DNA of 64,000 nucleotides from Chryseobacterium camelliae. GTDB taxonomy: Bacteria > Bacteroidota > Bacteroidia > Flavobacteriales > Weeksellaceae. The notes below the pieces were generated by a model. It made no database searches, had not been told where the DNA came from, and was given only the letters and a program-made list of their open reading frames with translations. The stretch's first letter is position 1; the number at the start of each line of letters is the position of its first letter. The stretch covers positions 1,550,001 to 1,614,000 of the forward strand of contig NZ_JAUTAL010000001.1 of NCBI RefSeq assembly GCF_030818575.1, read 5' to 3'. Shown piece by piece: positions 19,422-27,903 of the stretch. The position numbers were made by a program, and so were the translations under genes.

Positions 19422-20108
19422 TTAAAATTCGAACACCTGTCCCAGTTCAGGTAAAACAAGCTCTGTATTTTTAGCAGCAAAATGCTTCAATGCCGCCTCA
19501 TGGCTGATTTCAATGGCCGGGAAGGTATCAAAATGACAACCGATTACTTTAGGGGTCTGAAGCAATTCTGAAGCTGCAAACGCCGCCAGTTCAGCATCCA
19601 TGGTGTAATGACCACCGATCGGGAGAACAGAAACATCAAGATGACCATAAATCTTCGGGAAAAGGCTCATATCTGCCATAACTCCGGTATCTCCTGCCAG
19701 ATATATGTTTTTACCTTCAGGAAGCCTGAAAATATAGCCTACCGGTACGCCGCCATAACTTCCATCGGAAAATGAACTGGTATGCTGTGCCGGCACCATG
19801 GAAATTTTCAGATCGTCAATATCTGCTGCACCTCCAAGATTGAGGTCAATTTTGTTTGCTGCATTTTTAAAATAGCCACAGATCTCCGGAACGCCGATTA
19901 CTGCTGCCTGCGGATGGTGCTGCAATACTTCTTCCACATCTGCGGTGTGATCTCCGTGCGCATGTGTCAGGAGGATATAATCAATCTTCTGTGCGGTAAT
20001 ATCAAATCCTGATTCCGCTTTTTTGTAGCTGTAGAAAGGATCTGCCAGGATGGTCTTATCCTTGTACGTGAACAAAAAACAGCTTTGTCCTAAAAATTGT
20101 ATTTTCAT
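19422..20108 (-). CDS. Metal-dependent hydrolase, UPF0173 / UlaG-like beta-lactamase fold
   Basis: A 228-residue metallo-beta-lactamase-fold enzyme. The metal motif LLTHAHGDHTAD (HxHxDH) is intact near residues 48-60, followed by PAQHTSSF and AGDTGVMADM, with further histidines in IGGHYTMD and IGCHFDTFP, the pattern of the UPF0173 family. Related enzymes include UlaG lactonase, but the substrate here is unknown. It is the last gene after menB-menA and a micro-ORF, all on the minus strand with short gaps. Confidence 0.92.
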   Translation of the reverse strand: MKIQFLGQSCFLFTYKDKTILADPFYSYKKAESGFDITAQKIDYILLTHAHGDHTADVEEVLQHHPQAAVIGVPEICGYFKNAANKIDLNLGGAADIDDLKISMVPAQHTSSFSDGSYGGVPVGYIFRLPEGKNIYLAGDTGVMADMSLFPKIYGHLDVSVLPIGGHYTMDAELAAFAASELLQTPKVIGCHFDTFPAIEISHEAALKHFAAKNTELVLPELGQVFEF

Positions 20109-20128
20109 TTTTTATTATTATTTAAAAG

Positions 20129-20233
20129 TTACTGCATCGGTGGATACTGATTCCGGATTAAAATTTCATTAAGCGCCCAGCCAGAAATAAGCATGAGAGC
20201 GATATGAAAGACGGTTAGAATATCCCCATGCAT
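20129..20233 (-). CDS. Putative 34-residue membrane micro-protein
   Basis: An ORF of 34 residues beginning MHGDILTVFHIALML and ending NQYPPMQ, with one hydrophobic helix (about residues 4-24) and charged ends. It fits neatly between menA (28 bp after its stop) and the hydrolase gene (20 bp before its start). The same frame is open further back into the 3' end of menA, but no ATG is available there. Composition looks protein-like, yet the length is too small for certainty; it could be chance. Confidence 0.35.
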   Translation of the reverse strand: MHGDILTVFHIALMLISGWALNEILIRNQYPPMQ

Positions 20234-20261
20234 AATCTTTTCTGTAAAATCAATGTAGAAT

Positions 20262-21194
20262 CTACCTGAAGAAATTAAGTCCGAAAGCCGTAAGCAAAGC
20301 CATCGCAAACGTCAGGATGCCTACCTGCTTCAGAAAAGGGTCTAATTCCTTAGGTTCTTTAATGGTCATTATTTTCCTTCTGAGCTTCATCATCGGCAGC
20401 AGCAGGATCATCACGATGAATACGTAATAATTCTGGGACTGAAAGAATCCGTTGACTCCTAAAAACATCAGCATTAAAATCAGCGGAAGCTGCAAGAGCA
20501 CCATTTCATAAATCATGGCATTCTTATAGCCGATTCTTAAGGCAAAGCTGTGTTTCCCGGATAAGCGGTCGCTTTCTATATCGCGCATATTATTCAGGTT
20601 TAGCACGGCCATACTCATCATTCCCACGGCTGTCCCCGGAAGCAGCATGTCCCAGCTGAATGTCTTGGTGAACAGGAAATAACTTCCGCATACCGAAACA
20701 AGCCCGAAAAAGATGAAGACAAATACATCTCCCAATCCCATATATCCGTAAGGTTTCTTTCCGATGGTGTATCCGATGGCCGCCAGAATACTGGCCACTC
20801 CCAATCCGATGAATATATAAAATTCATTCAGGTATCCCCCTGGGATAAAGGCAATGTACAGGAGTGCCACCGTAGCCAGAAATGAAATAACCGATAAAAT
20901 GATCACTGCATTTCTCATTTGTCCGGCTGTAATCCTTCCTGAAGCTACTGCTCTCGATTCTGCTTCCACCACCCTTTTGGCATCGGTTCCTTTTACTCCG
21001 TCGCCATAATCATTGGCATAGTTGGACAGAATCTGGTACAATAAGGTTACCAGAAGAGCCAGAGCAAATATCCTCCAGTCCCAGGTACCGCCTTCTCCGT
21101 ACAGCCTCCATTTGGCAATGAAAGACCCCATAATAATTCCGCTTAACGACAGCGGCAGTGTTCTCAGCCTTGCGGCTTTAATCCAATCCTTCAT
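20262..21194 (-). CDS. menA: 1,4-dihydroxy-2-naphthoate polyprenyltransferase
   Basis: A 310-residue UbiA-superfamily integral membrane enzyme that attaches the polyprenyl chain to DHNA in menaquinone synthesis. The first prenyl-diphosphate/Mg site is NYANDYGDGVKGTD and the second is NLNNMRDIESDRLSGK; eight to nine membrane helices fill the rest. The N-terminal WIKAARLRTLPLSLSG segment is typical of MenA. It follows menB with a gap made of 7-bp tandem repeats. The menB-menA adjacency supports the assignment over other UbiA members. Confidence 0.95.
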   Translation of the reverse strand: MKDWIKAARLRTLPLSLSGIIMGSFIAKWRLYGEGGTWDWRIFALALLVTLLYQILSNYANDYGDGVKGTDAKRVVEAESRAVASGRITAGQMRNAVIILSVISFLATVALLYIAFIPGGYLNEFYIFIGLGVASILAAIGYTIGKKPYGYMGLGDVFVFIFFGLVSVCGSYFLFTKTFSWDMLLPGTAVGMMSMAVLNLNNMRDIESDRLSGKHSFALRIGYKNAMIYEMVLLQLPLILMLMFLGVNGFFQSQNYYVFIVMILLLPMMKLRRKIMTIKEPKELDPFLKQVGILTFAMALLTAFGLNFFR

Positions 21195-21265
21195 ATAATT
21201 GATAATTGATAATTGATAATTGATGATGATATTTTTTTATCAATGATCATTCATCACTAATCAAT
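21195..21265. repeat. 7-bp tandem repeat between menB and menA
   Basis: ATAATTG is repeated four times in exact tandem at 21195-21222, starting right after the menA start codon position, followed by ATGATGAT and, after a T-run, a partly inverse region rich in ATCA (21239-21265). No gene or terminator-like GC stem. Confidence 0.75.
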
Positions 21266-21269
21266 CATG

Positions 21270-22106
21270 TTAAGATATCCATTGATCTTCCCCGAAATTT
21301 GGTTTTCTCTTTTCCAGGAATGCATTTCTTCCTTCTTTTGCTTCTTCCGTCATGTATGCCAGGCGGGTAGCCTCACCGGCAAATACCTGTTGCCCAACCA
21401 TTCCGTCATCGGTAAGGTTCATGGCAAACTTCAGCATCCTGATGGATGTAGGAGATTTAGCCAGGATTTCCTGGGCCCATTCATAAGCAGTATCTTCCAA
21501 CTCGGCGTGGGGAACTACTTTATTTACCATGCCCATTTCAAGGGCTTCCTGTGCAGAATAGTTCCTTCCCAGGAAGAAAATTTCACGGGCTTTCTTTTGT
21601 CCCACCATCTTAGCAAGGTAAGCCGATCCGTAACCGCCGTCGAAGCTGGTGACATCCGCATCGGTCTGTTTGAAAATCGCATGCTCTTCACTGGCTAAGG
21701 TCAAGTCGCATACCACGTGAAGCGAGTGACCGCCGCCTACAGCCCATCCCGGAACTACAGCAATCACCACTTTGGGCATGAATCGGATCAGACGCTGAAC
21801 TTCGAGAATATTAAGACGGTGCCTGCCGTCCTCTCCTACATATCCCTGATGGCCTCTGGCTTTCTGGTCTCCTCCGCTGCAGAACGCCCAGCCTCCGTCT
21901 TTTGGGCTCGGTCCCTCGCCGGAAAGCAATACCACACCTATAGAAGGGTCTTCATAGGCATCATAAAATGCATCGTACAATTCAGAAGTGGTCTTAGGAC
22001 GGAAGGCATTTCTGACCTCAGGTCTGTTGAAGGCAATCCTTGCTACCCCATTGGATTTTTTATAGGTAATATCTTCGTATTCTTTAGCGGTTTTCCACTC
22101 GATCAT
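21270..22106 (-). CDS. menB: 1,4-dihydroxy-2-naphthoyl-CoA synthase
   Basis: A 278-residue crotonase-fold enzyme that closes o-succinylbenzoyl-CoA to DHNA-CoA in menaquinone synthesis. Family marks are GWAFCSGGDQKARGHQGY (oxyanion hole and mobile loop), PGWAVGGGHSLH, and DVTSFDGGYGSAYL containing the catalytic Asp/Gly region. Length matches MenB. A TATCTTTG promoter precedes it, and menA follows 75 bp downstream. Confidence 0.97.
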   Translation of the reverse strand: MIEWKTAKEYEDITYKKSNGVARIAFNRPEVRNAFRPKTTSELYDAFYDAYEDPSIGVVLLSGEGPSPKDGGWAFCSGGDQKARGHQGYVGEDGRHRLNILEVQRLIRFMPKVVIAVVPGWAVGGGHSLHVVCDLTLASEEHAIFKQTDADVTSFDGGYGSAYLAKMVGQKKAREIFFLGRNYSAQEALEMGMVNKVVPHAELEDTAYEWAQEILAKSPTSIRMLKFAMNLTDDGMVGQQVFAGEATRLAYMTEEAKEGRNAFLEKRKPNFGEDQWIS

Positions 22107-22123
22107 TTTTTAAAAATTTTTCT

Positions 22124-22131
22124 CAAAGATA
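22124..22131 (-). promoter_or_regulatory. Promoter of menB (TATCTTTG)
   Basis: The minus strand reads TATCTTTG, a full TAnnTTTG match, 17 nt before the menB start codon. Confidence 0.65.
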
Positions 22132-22197
22132 CGGAATTGGAAAGAATTTCGGGATTGTAATTGCAGGATTATCACCGGTAATTTGCGCTTTTTTTAA

Positions 22198-22229
22198 CAC
22201 AAAAAACCGGGACTGTTACGTCCCGGTTT
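22198..22229 (-). terminator. Intrinsic terminator after the TPR gene
   Basis: Ten-bp stem AAACCGGGAC / GTCCCGGTTT (22204-22213 with 22220-22229, loop TGTTAC), followed on the minus strand by a T-run. It closes the TPR gene at 22254. Confidence 0.9.
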
Positions 22230-22253
22230 CGTATGGTTTTCTTTAAAGAATTC

Positions 22254-23285
22254 TTATTTAGGCTGTTTGGCCTGAAGTGCGGCTTCTTTAGCCTTCATTT
22301 CAGTCATTTTTGCCTGGTTTTTGGTAATCCCGTAAATGTCTTTCAACATGGATACGGCATCCAGGTTTTCAGGATTGGACTGATACCATTTCTCAGCATA
22401 AGGAAGGGCTTTATCAAACCTTGCCTTTCTGGCTTCGATCAGCTTTGTAGCTTCATCCGGTTTGGTTTTTCTTAATGCATTGATCTCCTCTACTGCTTTT
22501 GAATCGTCACCGATGGAAGTAAGCACAAGATTCTGGTAGGCATTGGAGAAATCAGGCTTAAGCTCGATTGCTTTTTTGAATGAAGCTTCTGCGTCTGCAG
22601 CGGTAGCAGGATTTTTAGACTGCAGTACCCCAAGGTTATACCAGTTAGTGGCATCATTAGGATTTTTAGCCAACTGCTCCTTAAGGTTAGCCATGAACTT
22701 ATCCGTATTTCCGGAAGCGTATAATGCAGATCCCTGATACTCTTTCAGCTTGGTGTTATTCGGGAATTTAGCGAGTCCTTTTTCAATGATCGCCAGTGCT
22801 TCATCATTCTTTTTAGCGTTGATCAGCAAGGTAGACAGTGTTTCATACAAATCAGATTCCACGCTTGGAGTCTGCTCTGTCTTAAAATCAGAATAATCCT
22901 TGGAGCTTTTCTTAAGCAGGTCCCAGGTATTCTTGTCATAAGTCATAACCTGACCTGTTTTGTTATCTTTTGCTGTATATGTGGTCTGAACACCTGTGTA
23001 TCCGGAGTTGATAAGATCAGTATATACTTTGATCGCCTGGTCTGAGTTATTTGCCAAAGCATAGCTCAGTCCCGCGTAATACATATATGTTTTATCATCC
23101 TGCCCGTTAGTCTTCAGCAGGTTGTAAACTTCCATAAACTTGGGAGCCGCTCCTGCGTAGTTTTTAGCATTGTAGGCATCCATAGCTTCTTTGTTGGCAG
23201 CCTGTAACTGGGCATTTACATCCCCTTTCTGTCCAAAAACAAATGATGATGCTATAATCGCCATTCCTAAAATCAGCTTTTTCAT
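22254..23285 (-). CDS. Exported tetratricopeptide-repeat protein
   Basis: A 343-residue protein with a signal peptide (MKKLILGMAIIASSFVFGQ) and a body made of TPR helices: AMDAYNAKNYAGAAPKFMEVYNLLK near the N-terminus, EALAIIEKGLAKFPNNTKLKEY mid-way and DATNWYNLGVLQSKNPATAADAEASFKKAIELKPDF later (given here as landmarks). It probably scaffolds proteins in the periplasm. The start at 23285 is preferred to the ATG two codons upstream. It lies 24 bp after gyrA and may be in the same transcript. Confidence 0.88.
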   Translation of the reverse strand: MKKLILGMAIIASSFVFGQKGDVNAQLQAANKEAMDAYNAKNYAGAAPKFMEVYNLLKTNGQDDKTYMYYAGLSYALANNSDQAIKVYTDLINSGYTGVQTTYTAKDNKTGQVMTYDKNTWDLLKKSSKDYSDFKTEQTPSVESDLYETLSTLLINAKKNDEALAIIEKGLAKFPNNTKLKEYQGSALYASGNTDKFMANLKEQLAKNPNDATNWYNLGVLQSKNPATAADAEASFKKAIELKPDFSNAYQNLVLTSIGDDSKAVEEINALRKTKPDEATKLIEARKARFDKALPYAEKWYQSNPENLDAVSMLKDIYGITKNQAKMTEMKAKEAALQAKQPK

Positions 23286-23315
23286 AATCACTATTTTATA
23301 ATTAATTGTACAATA

Positions 23316-25898
23316 TTATTCTTCGGAATCTGAATCCTCAGTGTTCTCTGTTGTATTTTCATTTTCCGGATCAGAAACTGAAATGTTTTCCTGGTTATCT
23401 ATTACAGCAGTGCCTTCTTCATTTTCTTCTGCTTCATCTTCCACATCTTTATCTTTCTCCACTTTGGCAATGGCTGCAATTTCATCGTTTTTCTTAAGGT
23501 TGATCATTCTTACCCCCTGGGTATTTCTACCCATCACACGCATTTCATCCATTCCCATACGGATGGCAACACCGGATTTATTGATGATCATCAGACCGTC
23601 TTCATCCGTTACATTCTGGATAGCGATAAGATCTCCTGTCTTTTCAGTAATATTCAGGGTAATGACCCCTTTTCCGCCTCTGTTGGTTTCCCTGTAATCT
23701 AGGACGGCTGTTCTTTTACCGTATCCTTTTTCAGAAACTACAAGAACCGTATCATTGTCAAGATCATTTACCACAATCATGCCGATTACTTCATCGTTGT
23801 CCTCCAGCGTAATTCCGCGAACCCCGATGGAGCTTCTGCCAACCTCCCTTACCTTTTCTTCCGGGAAGCGGATACATTTACCTTTTCGGGTGGCGATCAT
23901 AATCTGGGATGTACCATTCGTAAGATATGCACTTAAAAGCTGGTCATTATCCCTGATTTCAATTGCATTTACCCCGTTTACCCTAGGCCTTGAATACGCT
24001 TCAAGCGAAGTCTTCTTGATGGTTCCGTTCTTGGTTACCATCACCACGCTCATCTGGTTGACATATTCGGCATCTTTAAGGTTGTTGGTACGGATATATG
24101 CCTTGATCTTATCATCCGGTTCTATATTGATCAGGTTCTGAACGGCTCTTCCCTTAGAAGTTTTGGAACCTTCCGGGATTTCAAATACCCTCAGCCAGTA
24201 ACATCTTCCTTTTTCCGTAAAGAACAGCATGTACTGGTGATTGGTTGCAGATACAATGTACTCCAGGAAGTCTTCATCCCTGGTAGTAGCAGCCCTGTTT
24301 CCTACACCGCCACGGCTCTGGATCTTATATTCTGAAAGGGAGGTCCTTTTGATATACCCTGCATGGGAAATGGTAAGGACTACAGATTCATTAGGAATGA
24401 TATCTTCAATTGACATTTCACCTCCTGAATAGTCGATTTCCGTCCTTCTGTCATCACCGTATTTTTCTTTTATTTCGATCAGTTCATCTTTAATGATCTG
24501 GAATCTTCTTTCTTCGTTGGCCAGGATATCTTCAAGGTTTTCGATCTCTTTCATGATTGCCTCATACTCATCACGGATCTTATCCAGCTCCATTCCGGTT
24601 AAACGTGCCAGACGCAGGTCAAGAATTGCCTGAGCCTGGATGTCAGAAAGCTCGAACGCTTCCATCAGTCCTTCTTTGGCAGCCTGCGGATTGGCACTGT
24701 GACGGATAATGGATATCGCTTTATCCAGGGAAGCCTGGCTTCCGATCACTTTCATGAATCCTTCAAGGATATGGGCCCTTTCTCTTGCTTTTTTAAGCTC
24801 AAACTTGGTCCTTCTTACGATCACCTCATGTCTGTGCTCTACAAAATGATGGATAATGTCTTTCAGGTTCAGCTGTTCCGGCCTTCCGTTAACCAAGGCA
24901 ATATTGTTTACGCTGAATGAAGTCTGAAGAGAGGTATACTTATACAGAAGGTTCAGAACAACATTAGGAATAGCGTCGTTCTTCAGTTCGTATACGATAC
25001 GAAGTCCTTTTCTGTCCGATTCATCCCTGATTTCAAAAATGCCCGGGATTTTTTCATCCTTTACGAGTTCTGCCGTCCTGGCAATCATCTCGGCTTTATT
25101 GACCTGATAAGGAATTTCTGTAACGATGATCGCATTGCGGTTGCCTATTTCTTCAAAGTTCACCTTGGCTCTTAATACCACCCTTCCTCTTCCTGTATGG
25201 AAGGCATCCCTTACGCCATCGTAGCCGTAAATGATTCCTCCGGTAGGAAAATCCGGGGCAATGATGTGCTGCATAAGCTCATCAATGGAAATTTCTTTAT
25301 TATCAATATACGCACAGATCGCGTTGATTGATTCTGAAAGGTTGTGCGGAGCCATATTGGTCGCCATACCAACTGCAATACCAGATGTTCCGTTGACCAG
25401 CAGGTTCGGTACTTTGGTAGGTAAAACAGTAGGTTCCTGTAAACTGTCGTCAAAGTTGTTCTGGAAATCAACCGTTTCTTTATCCAGATCAGAAAGAATT
25501 TCATCGGAGATCTTTTTCAGCCTGGCTTCGGTGTAACGCATCGCTGCCGGCGGGTCGCCGTCCATGGAACCGAAGTTACCCTGTCCGTCTACCTGAGGAT
25601 AACGCAAACTCCATTCCTGAGCCATTCTTACCATGGCATCATATACGGATGAGTCCCCATGCGGGTGATACTTACCCAAAACATCCCCTACAATTCTCGC
25701 GGATTTTAAATATTTCCTGTTAGAAAAAACCCCCAATCCATACATACCGTAAAGAACTCTTCTATGAACGGGTTTTAAGCCATCTCTTACGTCCGGTAAT
25801 GCTCTGGAAACAATTACAGACATCGAATAATCGATATAAGATGACTTCATTTCATCAACAATGTTGATGGGAATCAGTCTTTCACCTTCTTTTTGCAT
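23316..25898 (-). CDS. gyrA: DNA gyrase subunit A
   Basis: An 860-residue type II topoisomerase subunit that cleaves and re-joins DNA during negative supercoiling. The catalytic tyrosine is Tyr122 in [10 protein letters not shown]; the quinolone-resistance-determining stretch keeps E. coli numbering, with Ser83 and Asp87 in GDSSVYD (Ser84 instead of the common Ala). The [17 protein letters not shown]-type GyrA box and the six-bladed C-terminal domain follow. The last 50 or so residues are a strongly acidic Glu/Asp/Asn/Thr tail. The start is the ATG at 25898; an upstream TTG at 25904 is also in frame. Confidence 0.98.
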   Translation of the reverse strand: MQKEGERLIPINIVDEMKSSYIDYSMSVIVSRALPDVRDGLKPVHRRVLYGMYGLGVFSNRKYLKSARIVGDVLGKYHPHGDSSVYDAMVRMAQEWSLRYPQVDGQGNFGSMDGDPPAAMRYTEARLKKISDEILSDLDKETVDFQNNFDDSLQEPTVLPTKVPNLLVNGTSGIAVGMATNMAPHNLSESINAICAYIDNKEISIDELMQHIIAPDFPTGGIIYGYDGVRDAFHTGRGRVVLRAKVNFEEIGNRNAIIVTEIPYQVNKAEMIARTAELVKDEKIPGIFEIRDESDRKGLRIVYELKNDAIPNVVLNLLYKYTSLQTSFSVNNIALVNGRPEQLNLKDIIHHFVEHRHEVIVRRTKFELKKARERAHILEGFMKVIGSQASLDKAISIIRHSANPQAAKEGLMEAFELSDIQAQAILDLRLARLTGMELDKIRDEYEAIMKEIENLEDILANEERRFQIIKDELIEIKEKYGDDRRTEIDYSGGEMSIEDIIPNESVVLTISHAGYIKRTSLSEYKIQSRGGVGNRAATTRDEDFLEYIVSATNHQYMLFFTEKGRCYWLRVFEIPEGSKTSKGRAVQNLINIEPDDKIKAYIRTNNLKDAEYVNQMSVVMVTKNGTIKKTSLEAYSRPRVNGVNAIEIRDNDQLLSAYLTNGTSQIMIATRKGKCIRFPEEKVREVGRSSIGVRGITLEDNDEVIGMIVVNDLDNDTVLVVSEKGYGKRTAVLDYRETNRGGKGVITLNITEKTGDLIAIQNVTDEDGLMIINKSGVAIRMGMDEMRVMGRNTQGVRMINLKKNDEIAAIAKVEKDKDVEDEAEENEEGTAVIDNQENISVSDPENENTTENTEDSDSEE

Positions 25899-26044
25899 AA
25901 ACAAATTATTACAATGATCGTCAGGCCCTTAGCAGGACACCTGAAAATTATTTATTTTCCATTTTAATTAACGGGCTAATTTACGAAAAAATTACCGATT
26001 TTTGGCTCAGAATTTGTCTTAAAAATATTAAAAAGTCATAAAAA

Positions 26045-26359
26045 ATGAGCGTACTGAGCATTACCTTTCACTGCACGAAAAATAATCTCCAGGAATGGGA
26101 AAATTATATGGATGATACCCTGGCCCTGATGGCAGAAAACCTGATGGATGTTAGCCAGTATATCCTGTCTGATATTGGCAGTGATTATATTGAGGATGGA
26201 AAAAATTATAACCTTCTTCTGGTATTTGATAATGATGAGCTCAGGAATGATTTTATAGAAAGCGAACTGGTTAATATTACAGAAAGAATAGAAAGCCGCT
26301 TCGGGCAGGAAGTGATGATCTTTAATACCTTCCTGAACCCACGGATCAACAAACTTTAA
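26045..26359 (+). CDS. DUF4286 family protein
   Basis: A 104-residue soluble protein with the pattern of DUF4286: an N-terminal SVLSITFHCTKNNLQEWENYM strand-helix, a LLLVFDNDELRNDFIESEL segment and the C-terminal GQEVMIFNTFLNPRI. The alternating strands and helices suggest a ferredoxin-like fold. Function unknown. It is divergent from gyrA, and a bidirectional terminator follows its stop codon. Confidence 0.85.
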   Translation: MSVLSITFHCTKNNLQEWENYMDDTLALMAENLMDVSQYILSDIGSDYIEDGKNYNLLLVFDNDELRNDFIESELVNITERIESRFGQEVMIFNTFLNPRINKL

Positions 26360-26370
26360 GATAGATACCA

Positions 26371-26410
26371 AAAAAAACGCTGCACGGATGTATCCCGATG
26401 CAGCGTTTTA
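26371..26410. terminator. Bidirectional terminator
   Basis: Stem AAAACGCTGCA / TGCAGCGTTTT (26374-26384 with 26399-26409) with A and T runs on both sides, between the convergent DUF4286 gene and the small lipoprotein gene at 26414. Confidence 0.88.
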
Positions 26411-26413
26411 ATT

Positions 26414-26566
26414 TTAACGTGGTCCTGGCGGATGCGGATGATCCGGCAGTCCTCTTTCATGCGGTGGTACCGGTGGTTTACCATGCGGTGGTCTTGGTGG
26501 TGCGGCACAAGAGCCTAAAGCAAATATTATTGCTGCTAAAACAGAAATTTTTGTCAACTTTTTCAT
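26414..26566 (-). CDS. Pro/His-rich mini-lipoprotein (50 residues)
   Basis: A 50-residue protein: MKKLTKISVLAAIIFALGSC is a lipoprotein signal with Cys20 in the lipobox, and the mature 31 residues are almost only Pro, His, Gly and Arg (PPHGK, PPVPPHE, HPHPPGPR). After lipidation it would be a short proline/histidine-rich surface or periplasmic tail, possibly metal-binding, which is inference. It is a tandem paralogue of the gene at 26658 and shares with it a 13-bp element about 34 nt upstream of the start. Bounded by terminators on both sides. Confidence 0.75.
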   Translation of the reverse strand: MKKLTKISVLAAIIFALGSCAAPPRPPHGKPPVPPHERGLPDHPHPPGPR

Positions 26567-26599
26567 AGGTGTAAGTTTGGTCTTTCTAAGATATCAACA

Positions 26600-26612
26600 C
26601 TGATGCCAAAGA
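26600..26612 (-). promoter_or_regulatory. Shared upstream 13-mer, copy 1
   Basis: The minus strand reads TCTTTGGCATCAG, identical to 26886-26898 and lying 34 nt before the start at 26566. The TTTG core could serve as a -7 element, though the TA half is absent. Confidence 0.5.
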
Positions 26613-26619
26613 TTGAAAT

Positions 26620-26646
26620 AAAAAAGCATCAGCTTTGAGCTGATGC
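26620..26646 (-). terminator. Intrinsic terminator of the 26658 gene
   Basis: Nine-bp stem GCATCAGCT / AGCTGATGC (26626-26634 with 26638-26646, loop TTG) and a minus-strand T-run, 12 nt past the stop codon. Confidence 0.88.
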
Positions 26647-26657
26647 GGATGTTTTTC

Positions 26658-26855
26658 TTATCTGTGCCTGTGTGGCCCCGGATGGTGAGGACCTCTGGGA
26701 GGCCCCGGATGACGGTGCCATTTTTTATGCATATGCTTGCGGTGTCCGGGCGGTACTCCACGATGCGGATGAGGCGGAGGTGCCACGCACGATGCCATAA
26801 TAAAGATAAGCGTCATCAGACTGATCATTTTCATTAAACCTTTCATTATTTTCAT
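26658..26855 (-). CDS. Pro/His-rich mini-lipoprotein (65 residues)
   Basis: A 65-residue protein with a lipoprotein signal (MKKMISLMTLIFIMASC-like, Cys23) and a mature tail dominated by His, Pro, Gly and Arg (PPPHPH, HMHKKWHRH, PGPPRGPHHPGPHRHR). The start may be the Met at residue 1, 4 or 8. The histidine content would suit metal or heme contact, but nothing proves it. Tandem paralogue of the gene at 26414, each with its own terminator and the same upstream 13-mer. Confidence 0.75.
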   Translation of the reverse strand: MKIMKGLMKMISLMTLIFIMASCVAPPPHPHRGVPPGHRKHMHKKWHRHPGPPRGPHHPGPHRHR

Positions 26856-26885
26856 TTTTCAAATTCGGGATGAATAGGATCAAGG

Positions 26886-26898
26886 CTGATGCCAAAGA
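26886..26898 (-). promoter_or_regulatory. Shared upstream 13-mer, copy 2
   Basis: TCTTTGGCATCAG on the minus strand, identical to copy 1 and 31 nt before the start at 26855. Confidence 0.5.
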
Positions 26899-26985
26899 GG
26901 TCAGGTTACTTAATGAATAATGTAAAATTTATTAAGTATAAATTCTTAATTAATATAAAAAAATCAACTTCTTACATGAAATTAT

Positions 26986-27210
26986 TTAATTTTCGGAAAG
27001 AATAAGCTGATTTTGATCATAAGATTTCGAAGTATAAACACCAGTAACCAATCTTGTTACAGCTTCCTTGGCAGATTTCAACCGGATCAGAAAGGAAGTT
27101 TTCAGTGACGGACCATTTATTACATACATCTTCCATAAATATGATTCATATTGTGTAATCATTACTATTCGGTATGTAATCCGTAAAATATACTTGTCCG
27201 ATAGAAGCAA
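26986..27210 (-). CDS. Possible small orphan protein
   Basis: An ORF of up to 74 residues; an internal Met at residue 17 (27162) would give 58. The C-terminal part (LKTSFLIRLKSAKEAVTRLV, then TGVYTSKSYDQN) looks like folded protein with a basic helix. No family recognised and no promoter box found. It occupies an otherwise empty AT-rich gap between the mini-lipoprotein pair and the divergent lipoprotein gene at 27277. The 26899-26985 stretch beside it shows nothing. Confidence 0.4.
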   Translation of the reverse strand: MLLSDKYILRITYRIVMITQYESYLWKMYVINGPSLKTSFLIRLKSAKEAVTRLVTGVYTSKSYDQNQLILSEN

Positions 27211-27276
27211 ACAGATTAAATGTTCTATCTTAGTATCAAAATAAATTAATTTCTAAAATTTAACTGCAACACAATA

Positions 27277-27846
27277 ATGAAAGCACTCTTCTACTCTTTT
27301 TTTGCCTTTTTAACCTTCGTAAGCTGTAATCCCGATAAGCGAAAGCCTGAGGCAGCCAATGCCAAAGCTGAAATTTCAAGAAAAGTCAACCAGCTCTATA
27401 CCCTGTATGGAAAAGCCGGAAAAGATATTTATTCCCATCCTGTGCCCGGGGATTTATTTACTTCGGAACTAAACCGGATGCTGGATCAATCGCTCGAAAT
27501 ATCGAAGATTGATACTGAACGGGTTAAAAAGAGCCTTCATCCTGAAGATAAGCCTTTATTGCTGGAAGGTTCAGTGTTTACAGGATTGTATGAAGGGTTT
27601 ACCGCTTACCACATCCAATCCATTGATGTTTCCGAAAGCATTCCTTCCGTATACACGGCAAAAGTAAAAGTGGAAATAGAAAATTCAGCTGTTTCCCCTA
27701 AAGTACAATGGACGGATACGGTATTGTTAACCGACGGACCTGATACGGAATGGAAGATAGACAATATCAACTTTGACAGTATCGGCAGTACTTCAGACCT
27801 GAAAACTGAACTCAGAAATTTTATTGATGCCGCGAAGGCAAATTAA
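27277..27846 (+). CDS. Hypothetical lipoprotein (DUF3828-like)
   Basis: A 189-residue lipoprotein: signal MKALFYSFFAFLTFVSC with Cys17. The mature part (VNQLYTLYGKAGKDIYSH, FTSELNRMLDQSLEIS, ending TEWKIDNINFDSIG) resembles the DUF3828/DUF4878-type cystatin-like fold that often ends in a W-I-D-N strand. Function unknown. It is a lone plus-strand gene with a strong terminator. Confidence 0.78.
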   Translation: MKALFYSFFAFLTFVSCNPDKRKPEAANAKAEISRKVNQLYTLYGKAGKDIYSHPVPGDLFTSELNRMLDQSLEISKIDTERVKKSLHPEDKPLLLEGSVFTGLYEGFTAYHIQSIDVSESIPSVYTAKVKVEIENSAVSPKVQWTDTVLLTDGPDTEWKIDNINFDSIGSTSDLKTELRNFIDAAKAN

Positions 27847-27861
27847 AAATTCACTTTCAAA

Positions 27862-27903
27862 TAAAAAGGCTGTCCTGAAAATTCAGGGCAGCCTTATATT
27901 TTT
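27862..27903. terminator. Bidirectional terminator
   Basis: Stem of about 13 bp, 27866-27878 with 27883-27895 (AAGGCTGTCCTGA / TTCAGGGCAGCCTT with one G-T pair), with A-rich and T-rich flanks. It separates the plus-strand lipoprotein gene from the convergent peptide gene. Confidence 0.88.

Noticed and set aside
19166..19480. 104-residue minus-strand ORF
   Set aside because: It runs across the SRP RNA gene and its repeat; the RNA features explain the sequence.
21270..21698. 143-residue plus-strand ORF
   Set aside because: Antisense to menB with no domain; Phe/Ser/Leu pattern typical of an antisense shadow.
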